This document shows positions 42,554 to 49,999 of a DNA stretch of 64,000 nucleotides, in pieces. How positions within the stretch are numbered: position 1 is the first letter of the stretch; each line of letters begins with the position of its first letter. Position numbers and translations under genes: made by a program. This stretch comes from Gammaproteobacteria bacterium (GTDB lineage: Bacteria > Pseudomonadota > Gammaproteobacteria > Natronospirales > REEB76), in contig DATEHU010000034.1 of NCBI GenBank assembly GCA_035279405.1, positions 124,001 to 188,000 on the forward strand. Direction: 5' to 3'. Below the pieces are notes generated by a model, which was not told the origin of the DNA, did no database searches, and saw nothing but the letters and a program-made list of their open reading frames with translations.

Positions 42554-43198
42554 ATGCACAAGCTTTTGCTGTTGCTGGTCGCATTGGCGATCGCCGTGCC
42601 CTTGACCGTGCGCGCCGCTGCGCCCGATTACAACACCGTGGACCTGAGTTATACCAAGGGTGCCACCACCGGTTTCAGCGGCGGCAGCGGTTACCAGCTG
42701 GCCGGCAGCTATGCCTTCGACACCTACTGGTTCGTCGCCGGCAATTACGCCCAGAACCGATTCAACGGCGGCATCCTCACCGGCGGGTTTTTCACGCGGG
42801 ATGAATCCGCGTCCGTGGGCGTGCATTTTGCGCTCAGCGATTCCATGGACTTGGTGGCGCGCGCGGGGTACGCCAACGATCACTGGAAACAGGGGCCGAG
42901 TACCAACCTGTTCCCGGGCTTCGTGGTGTCCACCAGCGACAACCAGGACGGCTACGACTTCGGCTTCGGTCTGCGCTTCCTGCCGCTCGACCAGTTGGAA
43001 CTCAACGTGTTCATGGATCAGGACAACGTCGGTCTGCTGAGCCACGACCACAGCCGTTCCGAGACCGTGGGCTCATTCGCTGCCATCTACAAGCTGACCG
43101 AGAATTACGGTCTGGGCCTGAGCTATGCGCGCGGCAGCCATAACAGCGCCAGCATGTGGATGCTCACCGGCCGCTGGTATTTCCTGCCCAACCAATAA
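42554..43198 (+). CDS. Small outer-membrane beta-barrel protein (2)
   Basis: 214 residues from ATG 42554, with GGAG six bases upstream. A signal peptide (LLLLLVALAIAVPLTVRAAA) is followed by strands such as YNTVDLSYTKGATTGFSGGS, GYQLAGSYAFDTYWFVAGNY, SASVGVHFALSDSMDLVARA, DGYDFGFGLRFLPLDQLELN and NYGLGLSYARGSHNSASMWM, then LTGRWYFLPNQ. It has the design of the preceding gene's product but is not a close copy. Terminators on both sides suggest it is transcribed on its own. Function unknown. Confidence 0.85.
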   Translation: MHKLLLLLVALAIAVPLTVRAAAPDYNTVDLSYTKGATTGFSGGSGYQLAGSYAFDTYWFVAGNYAQNRFNGGILTGGFFTRDESASVGVHFALSDSMDLVARAGYANDHWKQGPSTNLFPGFVVSTSDNQDGYDFGFGLRFLPLDQLELNVFMDQDNVGLLSHDHSRSETVGSFAAIYKLTENYGLGLSYARGSHNSASMWMLTGRWYFLPNQ

Positions 43199-43219
43199 TC
43201 CAGACGTTGCATTCCACGA

Positions 43220-43250
43220 GACAAGCCCCGGCTTGGCCAGGGCTTGTCTT
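43220..43250 (+). terminator. Rho-independent terminator
   Basis: GACAAGCCCCGGCTTGGCC, then AGGGCTTGTC and TT: a stem of about ten pairs (GACAAGCCC/GGGCTTGTC) with a short tail, 21 bases after the second barrel gene. The T-run is weak. Confidence 0.7.
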
Positions 43251-43318
43251 TGTGCGTTCGGAAGCGCGCGGATTTGTGCCAACATGGAGTGCCCGGGCGG
43301 CCTTCCGGAGCCGAGAAC

Positions 43319-44560
43319 ATGCGAAACGTGGTGATTGTGGGCGGCGGGTTCGCGGGCTTGCAGGCCGCCCGACGCCTGGGTGGCGCGCACGGCGTGCAGG
43401 TCACGCTGCTCGACCGCTACAACCACCACGTGTTCCAGCCGCTGCTTTATCAGGTGGCCATGGCGGAGCTCAGCCCGGCCGACATTGCCGTGCCGCTGCG
43501 CAGCGTGCTGTCGCGGCATGTCAATGTGCGCGTCTACCAGAGTGATGTGGAACGCGTGGATTTGAAGACCCGGCAGGTGAGCGCGGGTTTCGGCGCAGTG
43601 TCCTACGATTTCCTGTTGCTCGCCTGCGGCGCCAGCCACACCTATTTCGGGCACGACGATTGGGAGCCTTGGGCGCCGGGCCTGAAGACCGTGGAGCAGG
43701 CGCGCGAAATCCGCCGCCGCGTGTTGCAGGCTTACGAAGCCGCCGAATATACCCGTGCCCCGGAATTGCAGCGCCAGCTACTGACGTTCGTGATCGTCGG
43801 CGGCGGCGCCACCGGCGTCGAATTGGCGGGGGCCATCGCCGAGATGGCGCGCTTCACCCTAGCGCGGGATTTCCGCAACATCCGGCCCGAGCTGACACGC
43901 GTGGTGCTGGTCGAAGCCGGACCACGTCTGCTGCCCGCATTGCCGCCCGTACTTTCCGCCTACGCTGCACGCGCGCTTGCGGAACTGGGTGTGGACGTGC
44001 GCATCGGGTCCGCGGTCACGCAGGTGACGGCGATCGGCGTACAACTCGGCGCGCAGCAGATTCTCGCCGGCACGGTGCTTTGGGCCGCGGGCGTCGCGGC
44101 GGCACCCGTTGGCCGCACGCTGGGCGTGGCCACCGATCGCCAGGGGCGCATTATCGTGAACGCGGATTTGAGCCTGCCCGGCCATCCCGAGGTGTTCGTG
44201 GCCGGCGATCTCGCGCACTTCGCCCATCAGACCGGCGTACCGCTGCCCGGCATCGCCGCCGTGGCCAAGCAACAGGGCCGCCATGTGGCCGAAACCATTC
44301 TCGCGGAGCGGACGGGGCGTGCACGCCGGCCGTTCCACTACCGCGACATGGGGCAGTTGGCCACCATCGGCCACAAGCGTGCCGTGGCGCAGATCGGATG
44401 GTTCAGGCTGCGCGGCTGGCCGGCCTGGGTGGTGTGGGTGTTCGCCCACATTTATTATCTGATTGATTTTCGCAGCCGCGTGCTGGTGATGCTCGCCTGG
44501 GCGTGGACCTATGTCACGCACCGGCGCGGCGCGCGGCTGATTCTGGGCAAATCCGCTTGA
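43319..44560 (+). CDS. ndh: Type II NADH dehydrogenase (NDH-2)
   Basis: 413 residues from ATG 43319. The FAD-binding motif VVIVGGGFAGLQAARRLGG starts the protein; YNHHVFQPLLYQVAMAELSP is the quinone-side signature of NDH-2. The NAD(H) motif is FVIVGGGATGVELAGAIAEM, followed by LWAAGVAA and the second FAD contact EVFVAGDLAHFAH. The C-terminal ~70 residues contain a hydrophobic amphipathic segment (WVVWVFAHIYYLIDFRSRVL) for membrane attachment. It oxidises NADH and reduces quinone without pumping protons. The next gene starts 45 bases later in the same direction. Confidence 0.94.
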   Translation: MRNVVIVGGGFAGLQAARRLGGAHGVQVTLLDRYNHHVFQPLLYQVAMAELSPADIAVPLRSVLSRHVNVRVYQSDVERVDLKTRQVSAGFGAVSYDFLLLACGASHTYFGHDDWEPWAPGLKTVEQAREIRRRVLQAYEAAEYTRAPELQRQLLTFVIVGGGATGVELAGAIAEMARFTLARDFRNIRPELTRVVLVEAGPRLLPALPPVLSAYAARALAELGVDVRIGSAVTQVTAIGVQLGAQQILAGTVLWAAGVAAAPVGRTLGVATDRQGRIIVNADLSLPGHPEVFVAGDLAHFAHQTGVPLPGIAAVAKQQGRHVAETILAERTGRARRPFHYRDMGQLATIGHKRAVAQIGWFRLRGWPAWVVWVFAHIYYLIDFRSRVLVMLAWAWTYVTHRRGARLILGKSA

Positions 44561-44605
44561 ATGGCGCGCAGGCCATCAACCATGGTCAAGGTGCCGGAGC
44601 CGGAC

Positions 44606-45598
44606 ATGAATAAACCGTTTACCGCCTACCGCATTCATCAGGACGGCACACGCATCAGCGCGCGCTTCGAACAACTGACTCTGGATCAGCTCGCGCCGGG
44701 CGAAGTCGTCATCCAGGCGCAGTATTCCAGCGTCAATTACAAGGATGCGCTCGCGGCCACCGGTCAGGGCAGGATTCTCAGGCGCTTTCCTCTGGTGGGC
44801 GGCATTGACGTGGCCGGCGTGGTGGCGTCCTCCGTGGATCGCCGCTTCAAGAAAGGCGACAAGGTGCTGGTCACCGGCTGCGGTCTGGGCGAAGACCATG
44901 ATGGCGGCTATGCGGAATACGTACGCGCCAAGAGCGCGTGGGTGATTCCGCTTCCCAAGGGGCTCAGCACGCACACGGCCATGATGCTCGGCACCGCCGG
45001 TTTCACCGCCGCGCTCGCCATCCACAAACTGGAGCACAACGGTGTCAAACCGAAAGGCGGGCCGGTGGTCGTCACCGGTGCCACGGGCGGCGTGGGTTCG
45101 CTGGCCGTGAACATGCTTGCCAAACGCGGCTATGAAGTGGTGGCCGTCACCGGCAAGCGCGACGCGCAGGATTATCTGCGACAGCTGGGCGTGTCTTCGA
45201 TCCTGCTGCGCGATGAGATCAGCTACGGCAGCAAGCCGCTGGAGCGTATCCAGTGGCAGGGCGCGGTGGACAACGTCGGTGGCGAAATGCTCGCCTGGCT
45301 CACGCGCAGCGTCGGCTGGTGGGGCAGCATTGCCAGCATCGGTCTTGCCGGCAGCGCCGAACTGCGCACCACGGTGATGCCTTTCATCCTGCGCGGCGTG
45401 AATCTGCTCGGCATCAATTCCATGGCCACACCGCGGGCGCTGCGCCTCAAGATCTGGCAACGCCTCGCCACCGATCTCAAGCCACCCAAACTCAAACTCG
45501 TCGCCGGCACCCCCATTCCCTTCGATGACTTGCCCAGGACTTTTAGCCAGGTGCTTGAAGGCCGTCACCGCGGCCGGATCGTGGTAAAAATTGCCTAA
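44606..45598 (+). CDS. AcuI/YhdH-type MDR oxidoreductase (acrylyl-CoA reductase-like)
   Basis: 330 residues from ATG 44606, with GGAG six bases upstream; an in-frame ATG at 44582 is an alternative. The MDR fold is clear: YSSVNYKDALAATGQGRILR, FPLVGGIDVAGVV, VTGCGLGEDHDGGYAEYVRA, the NADPH motif VVVTGATGGVGSLAVNMLAK and SIASIGLAGSAELRTTVMPF. YhdH and AcuI reduce acryloyl-CoA to propionyl-CoA with NADPH. This fits the methylcitrate genes starting 590 bases downstream, which oxidise propionyl-CoA, though a toxin-antitoxin pair lies between. Substrate assignment rests on family resemblance. Confidence 0.9.
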   Translation: MNKPFTAYRIHQDGTRISARFEQLTLDQLAPGEVVIQAQYSSVNYKDALAATGQGRILRRFPLVGGIDVAGVVASSVDRRFKKGDKVLVTGCGLGEDHDGGYAEYVRAKSAWVIPLPKGLSTHTAMMLGTAGFTAALAIHKLEHNGVKPKGGPVVVTGATGGVGSLAVNMLAKRGYEVVAVTGKRDAQDYLRQLGVSSILLRDEISYGSKPLERIQWQGAVDNVGGEMLAWLTRSVGWWGSIASIGLAGSAELRTTVMPFILRGVNLLGINSMATPRALRLKIWQRLATDLKPPKLKLVAGTPIPFDDLPRTFSQVLEGRHRGRIVVKIA

Positions 45599-45605
45599 GA
45601 ACGTC

Positions 45606-45634
45606 TTGACGATTTAACGTTAAAACGTTATATT
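45606..45634 (+). promoter_or_regulatory. Toxin-antitoxin promoter with embedded operator repeats
   Basis: TTGACG (45606-45611) and TATATT (45629-45634) are separated by exactly 17 bases. Between and overlapping them are a 10-bp palindrome TTAACGTTAA (45614-45623) and a repeat of AACGTTA (45616-45622 and 45624-45630, 8 bases apart). This is typical of ribbon-helix-helix antitoxin autoregulation. The palindrome ends 18 bases before the antitoxin ATG. Confidence 0.75.
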
Positions 45635-45640
45635 ACCGGC

Positions 45641-45871
45641 ATGAGCGAAACTATCCGCGCCACTGTGTATCTGGATTCGGACCTGCACCGCGCCCTGCGC
45701 ATAAAGGCGGCGGGTGCCCACCGGCCGGTCTCCGAACTGGTGAACGAGCTGGTGCGTCAGGCACTGGCTGAGGACCAGGAGGACTTGGCGGCATTTGAGG
45801 AACGTGTCGCGGAGCCGACCATGAGCTACGAGCAATTGCTCAAGGACCTCAAGGCGCATGGCAAGCTATAA
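45641..45871 (+). CDS. Ribbon-helix-helix antitoxin
   Basis: 76 residues. The N-terminal strand RATVYLDSDLHRALRIKAAG and helix RPVSELVNELVRQALAEDQE form a ribbon-helix-helix DNA-binding domain. The acidic C-terminal half (DLAAFEERVAEPTMSYEQLL, then KDLKAHGKL) is expected to wrap the toxin. It neutralises the RelE/ParE toxin of the overlapping next gene (14 bases shared) and represses the promoter just upstream. Confidence 0.93.
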   Translation: MSETIRATVYLDSDLHRALRIKAAGAHRPVSELVNELVRQALAEDQEDLAAFEERVAEPTMSYEQLLKDLKAHGKL

Positions 45872-46118
45872 GCTGGTCATCAAGAAATCCGTTGCCAAAG
45901 ACCTGCGCCCCATTCCCAACCGAGACGTTGAACGCATTCTGGCCCGCATTCATTTGCTGATCGACGACCCACGGCCGCAAGGGGCCGAGAAACTGAGCGG
46001 CGAAGAAAAATATCGCCTGCGTCAGGGCCGTTACCGGATTATCTACACGATAAACGACGCCGAAGTCTGCGTGGTAGTGGTGAAAGTAGGCCATCGTCGC
46101 GAAATGTATCGTCGCTGA
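45858..46118 (+). CDS. RelE/ParE family toxin
   Basis: 86 residues. The RelE/ParE fold is recognised from MASYKLVIKKSVAKDLRPIP, ILARIHLLIDDPRPQGAEKL, YRLRQGRYRIIYTINDAEVC and the C-terminal HRREMYRR. The basic residues in YRLRQGRYR and the terminal HR..YRR are positions used by RelE mRNA interferases. Whether it cuts mRNA on ribosomes or poisons gyrase cannot be decided by eye. It overlaps the antitoxin gene by 14 bases. The system lies between metabolic genes and may stabilise this region. Confidence 0.93.
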   Translation: MASYKLVIKKSVAKDLRPIPNRDVERILARIHLLIDDPRPQGAEKLSGEEKYRLRQGRYRIIYTINDAEVCVVVVKVGHRREMYRR

Positions 46119-46187
46119 TTCGCGGTTAGCGGCTCATCCCCCAAGCCGCTAGAATAACCGGCCCTGCCCAAGTGCCAAGGACCTTGC

Positions 46188-47066
46188 ATGGCCCAGTCTG
46201 ATTCCGCCGGCGCTCGTTTCTGGTCAGCGCTCGATGCCGAGCGCCCCTTGCAGGTGGTGGGCGCGATCAATGCCTATTGCGCGCTGCTGGCGGAACGGGC
46301 CGGCTTCAAAGCGCTGTATCTCTCGGGCGCGGGCGTGGCCAACGCCTCCTTCGGCCTGCCGGATCTCGGCATCACCTCGCTCAACGACGTGTGCGAAGAC
46401 ATCCGGCGCATCACCGGCGCGACGCGCCTGCCGCTGCTGGTGGACGCAGACACCGGCTGGGGCGCAGCCTTCAACATCCAGCGCACGGTGCGCGAGATGA
46501 TCCGCGCCGGCGCCGCCGGCCTGCACATCGAGGACCAGGTGGCGGCCAAGCGCTGTGGTCATCGTCCCGGCAAGGAGCTGGTGGATGCAACCGAGATGGG
46601 CGACCGCATCAAGTCCGCCGTGGACGGCCGCACGGATCCGAAGTTCGTCATCATGGCACGCACCGACGCGCACGGTGTCGAAGGGCAGCAGGCGGCGGTG
46701 GAGCGTGCGTTGAAGTACGTCGCCGCCGGCGCCGACATGATTTTTGCCGAGGCGTTGACCACGCTGGACGAGTACCGGCAATTTACCCAGGCCGTAAAAG
46801 TTCCGGTACTCGCCAACATCACCGAATTTGGCAAGACGCCCTTGTTTACGACCACGGAATTGGCGGAGGCCGGTGTGCGTCTCGCGCTTTATCCCCTGTC
46901 CGCATTCCGCACCATGAGCAAGGCGGCGGAGCTGACCTACACCACCATTCGCAAACAGGGCACGCAGCAGAAGATCCTCGACTGGATGCAGACGCGTGAC
47001 CAGCTTTACGACGTACTGAATTATCTGAGCTACGAAAAAAAGCTCGACGAGCTGTTCAAAAAGTAG
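46188..47066 (+). CDS. prpB: 2-Methylisocitrate lyase
   Basis: 292 residues. Family motifs are complete: [20 protein letters not shown], the Mg-binding DADTGWG (D86, D88), [20 protein letters not shown] with the catalytic Cys123, [11 protein letters not shown] and [11 protein letters not shown]. PrpB splits 2-methylisocitrate into pyruvate and succinate, the last step of the methylcitrate cycle. The TAG stop lies inside a REP palindrome (47063-47088). First gene of the prpBCD cluster; no prpR regulator is adjacent. Confidence 0.96.
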   Translation: MAQSDSAGARFWSALDAERPLQVVGAINAYCALLAERAGFKALYLSGAGVANASFGLPDLGITSLNDVCEDIRRITGATRLPLLVDADTGWGAAFNIQRTVREMIRAGAAGLHIEDQVAAKRCGHRPGKELVDATEMGDRIKSAVDGRTDPKFVIMARTDAHGVEGQQAAVERALKYVAAGADMIFAEALTTLDEYRQFTQAVKVPVLANITEFGKTPLFTTTELAEAGVRLALYPLSAFRTMSKAAELTYTTIRKQGTQQKILDWMQTRDQLYDVLNYLSYEKKLDELFKK

Positions 47067-47088
47067 GAGCGGCCCATGGCCGCGATGC
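47063..47088. repeat. REP-type palindrome overlapping the prpB stop codon
   Basis: GTAGGAGCGGCCCATGGCCG, then CGATGC, with stem CGGCC/GGCCG. Its second to fourth bases are the TAG stop of prpB, so the end of the gene lies inside the repeat. Confidence 0.75.
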
Positions 47089-47106
47089 TTTCTTGGAGAC
47101 AAGCAC

Positions 47107-48258
47107 ATGAACGAATCAACGGTCGGCTTCAAACCCAAAAAATCCGTGGCCCTGTCCGGCGTGGCCGCCGGCAATACCGCGATTTGTACCGTCGGCCGGA
47201 GCGGCAACGATCTGCACTACCGCGGCTACGACATCCTCGACATCGCCGGCAAGTGCGACTTCGAGGAAGTGGCCTATCTGCTCATCTACGGCAAGCTGCC
47301 GAACCGCGCCGAGTTGAAGGCGTACAAGATCAGGCTCAAATCCATGCGCGGCCTGCCGGAGACCGTGAAGACCGTGCTCGAATCCCTGCCCGCGTCCGCG
47401 CATCCCATGGATGTGATGCGCAGCGGCGTCTCCGCGCTCGGCTGCGTGCTGCCGGAGAAGGAGGATCACAATCCGGCCGGCGCGCGCGACATCGCCGACC
47501 GGCTGGTGGCTTCGCTCGGCTCGATCCTCTGCTACTGGTACCACTGGAGCCACGACGGACGCGCCATCGAGGTCGAGACCGGCGACGATTCCGTGGGCGG
47601 ACATTTCCTGCACCTGTTGCACGGCCGCGAACCCCCGGATGCCTGGGTGCGCGCCATGCACAGCTCGCTGATCCTGTACGCCGAGCACGAGTTCAACGCC
47701 TCGACCTTCACCGCGCGCGTGATCGCGGGCACCGGCGCGGACATGTATTCCTGCATCACCGGCGCCATCGGCGCGCTGCGCGGTCCCAAGCACGGCGGGG
47801 CCAACGAAGTGGGTTACGAAATCCAGAGCCGTTATGCGACTCCGGAAGAAGCCGAAACCGACATCCGTAAACGTGTAGCGGCCAAGGAAATCATCATCGG
47901 CTTCGGTCACCCGGTGTACACCGTGAGCGATCCGCGCAACCACGTCATCAAGGAAGTGGCGCGCAAGCTTTCCAAGGAAGCCGGCGACATGAAGCTGTTC
48001 AACATCGCCGAGCGCATAGAAAAAACTATGGGGGACGCGAAAAAGATGTTCTCCAATCTCGACTGGTTTTCGGCCGTGTCCTACCACATGATAGGCATTC
48101 CCACCGCCATGTTTACGCCGCTGTTCGTGATTGCGCGCACCACCGGCTGGAGCGCGCACGTCATCGAACAACGCGCCGATGGCAAGATCATCCGCCCGAG
48201 CGCTAACTACATCGGCCCGGAAGACCAGAAGTTCGTGCCCATAGAAAAACGTGCTTGA
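47107..48258 (+). CDS. prpC: 2-Methylcitrate synthase
   Basis: 383 residues, the usual length for PrpC. Citrate synthase signatures include [54 protein letters not shown] with a catalytic His, and [20 protein letters not shown] with a second His. PrpC condenses propionyl-CoA with oxaloacetate. The preference for propionyl-CoA is inferred from its place between prpB and prpD; the sequence also fits the PrpC group. GGAGA lies upstream of ATG 47107. A BIME-like REP pair separates it from prpD. Confidence 0.95.
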   Translation: MNESTVGFKPKKSVALSGVAAGNTAICTVGRSGNDLHYRGYDILDIAGKCDFEEVAYLLIYGKLPNRAELKAYKIRLKSMRGLPETVKTVLESLPASAHPMDVMRSGVSALGCVLPEKEDHNPAGARDIADRLVASLGSILCYWYHWSHDGRAIEVETGDDSVGGHFLHLLHGREPPDAWVRAMHSSLILYAEHEFNASTFTARVIAGTGADMYSCITGAIGALRGPKHGGANEVGYEIQSRYATPEEAETDIRKRVAAKEIIIGFGHPVYTVSDPRNHVIKEVARKLSKEAGDMKLFNIAERIEKTMGDAKKMFSNLDWFSAVSYHMIGIPTAMFTPLFVIARTTGWSAHVIEQRADGKIIRPSANYIGPEDQKFVPIEKRA

Positions 48259-48303
48259 AGCGGCTCTGCCCGACCGAAGGTTCCCGGTAGGTGCAACGAT
48301 ATT

Positions 48304-48364
48304 GTGGGAGCGACGGTCCCCGTCGCGATTCCATAACCATCGCGGTCGGGACGACCGCTCCCAC
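48304..48364. repeat. BIME-like pair of inverted REP palindromes in prpC-prpD gap
   Basis: GTGGGAGCGACGGTCCCCGT, then CGCGATTCC, and the mirror half CATCGCGGTCGGGACGACCG, then CTCCCAC. The two REP units face each other and could fold into one long hairpin. The position inside the prp operon could affect prpD mRNA stability. Confidence 0.8.
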
Positions 48365-48386
48365 AGCAAACCCCGGAGAAAATGTA

Positions 48387-49835
48387 GTGTCACATCAAGA
48401 CATCAAATCCGCCCAGCGTCCCGCGCCCGAGAAAGTCCTGACCGATATCGCCGATTACGTTCTCGGCTACCAGATCAAAGGCCTCGAAGCCTACGAGACC
48501 GCGCGTTACTGTTTGATGGACACGCTGGCCTGCGGCATGCTGGCCCTGAACTACCCGGCCTGCACCAAGTTGCTCGGGCCTCTGGTAGAGGGCGCAACGC
48601 TCACGGGCGGCGCGCGCGTGCCGGGCACGCGCCATGAACTCGATCCGGTGCAGGCGGCGTTCAACATCGGCGCCATGATCCGCTGGCTGGATTTCAACGA
48701 CACCTGGCTCGCGGCGGAATGGGGCCATCCTTCGGACAACCTGGGCGGCATACTGGCCACTGCCGATTATTTGTCACGCAAGAATCTCGCCGTCGGAAAA
48801 GCGTCGCTCACGATACGCGACGTGCTCACCGCCATGATCAAAGCGCACGAAATCCAAGGCGTGCTGGCGCTGGAAAATTCCTTCAATCGCGTGGGGCTGG
48901 ACCATGTGCTCCTGGTGCGCGTGGCCTCCACCGCCGTGGTCACGGCAATATTGGGCGGTACACGCGAGCAGGTGATCGCCGCGGTATCCCAGGCCTTTAT
49001 TGACGGCGGGGCGCTGCGCACCTACCGCCACGCGCCCAATGCCGGCTCGCGCAAGAGCTGGGCGGCGGGCGACGCCACCAGCCGCGGCGTGCGCCTGGCG
49101 CTCATCGCGCTCACCGGCGAGATGGGCTATCCCACGGCGCTCTCGGCTAAAACCTGGGGCTTTTACGACGTGCTCTTCAAGGGCCAGCCCTTCAAGTTCC
49201 AGCGCGCCTACGGCAGCTATGTGATGGAAAATGTGCTCTTCAAGATTTCCTATCCGGCCGAGTTCCATGCGCAAACCGCGGTGGAATGCGCCATGACATT
49301 GCACCCGCAGGTCAAGGATAAGCTGGAGCAGATAGAAAAGGTCGTGATCGAAACCCAGGAACCCGGCGTGCGCATCATTGACAAGACCGGTCCGCTCAAC
49401 AATCCCGCCGACCGCGACCACTGCATCCAGTACATGACCGCGATCCCGCTGATCTTCGGCCGGCTCACGGCCGAGGATTACGAGGACAAGGTGGCGGCCG
49501 ATTCGCGCATCGACGTGCTGCGCGCCAGAATGGAAGTGCGCGAGAACCCGCAATTCACCAAGGACTACTACGATCCCGCCAAGCGCTACATCGGCAACGC
49601 GCTCCAGGTGTTCTTCAAGGACGGAAATAAAACCGAGCGCGTGGCCGTGGATTACCCCATCGGCCATCGTAAGCGCCGCGTCGAAGGCATTTCGGTGCTG
49701 GTGAAAAAATTCGAGCAGGCCATCGCTGGCCGCCTTCCGGCGAAACAGTGCGAAGCACTCAAGGTTCTGTGTGCCGATCAAAAGAAACTGGAAGCCACGC
49801 CGGTCACGGAGTTTATGAAATTGTGGGTGGTTTGA
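48387..49835 (+). CDS. prpD: 2-Methylcitrate dehydratase
   Basis: 482 residues from GTG 48387 with GGAG nine bases upstream; E. coli PrpD is 483. MmgE/PrpD family signatures include [75 protein letters not shown] and [16 protein letters not shown]. PrpD dehydrates 2-methylcitrate to 2-methyl-cis-aconitate. The order prpB-prpC-prpD without acnD-prpF implies that this cofactor-free route is used, with an aconitase hydrating the product. Confidence 0.96.
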   Translation: MSHQDIKSAQRPAPEKVLTDIADYVLGYQIKGLEAYETARYCLMDTLACGMLALNYPACTKLLGPLVEGATLTGGARVPGTRHELDPVQAAFNIGAMIRWLDFNDTWLAAEWGHPSDNLGGILATADYLSRKNLAVGKASLTIRDVLTAMIKAHEIQGVLALENSFNRVGLDHVLLVRVASTAVVTAILGGTREQVIAAVSQAFIDGGALRTYRHAPNAGSRKSWAAGDATSRGVRLALIALTGEMGYPTALSAKTWGFYDVLFKGQPFKFQRAYGSYVMENVLFKISYPAEFHAQTAVECAMTLHPQVKDKLEQIEKVVIETQEPGVRIIDKTGPLNNPADRDHCIQYMTAIPLIFGRLTAEDYEDKVAADSRIDVLRARMEVRENPQFTKDYYDPAKRYIGNALQVFFKDGNKTERVAVDYPIGHRKRRVEGISVLVKKFEQAIAGRLPAKQCEALKVLCADQKKLEATPVTEFMKLWVV

Positions 49836-49858
49836 GCGGTCGAGCAGGGCGGCTGTAG

Positions 49859-49897
49859 GTTGGGCTGACCCCGGACTTGATCCGGGGGAAGCCCAAC
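49859..49897. repeat. Nested hairpin downstream of prpD
   Basis: GTTGGGCT (49859-49866) pairs with AGCCCAAC (49890-49897), and inside it CCCCGGA pairs with TCCGGGG. This gives 15 pairs with two small internal mismatches and a five-base loop. No T-run follows. A second GGGCTCGCC segment is nearby, so it may belong to another intergenic repeat family rather than being a simple terminator. Confidence 0.6.
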
Positions 49898-49999
49898 GAT
49901 TGAATCCTTGAGGTTCGCTGGGCTCGCCACCAAATTACGGCGTAGCCGCACGATTCCGAATTTCCGTTGTCTGAAACCGTCTGATACATGGAGAAAACC

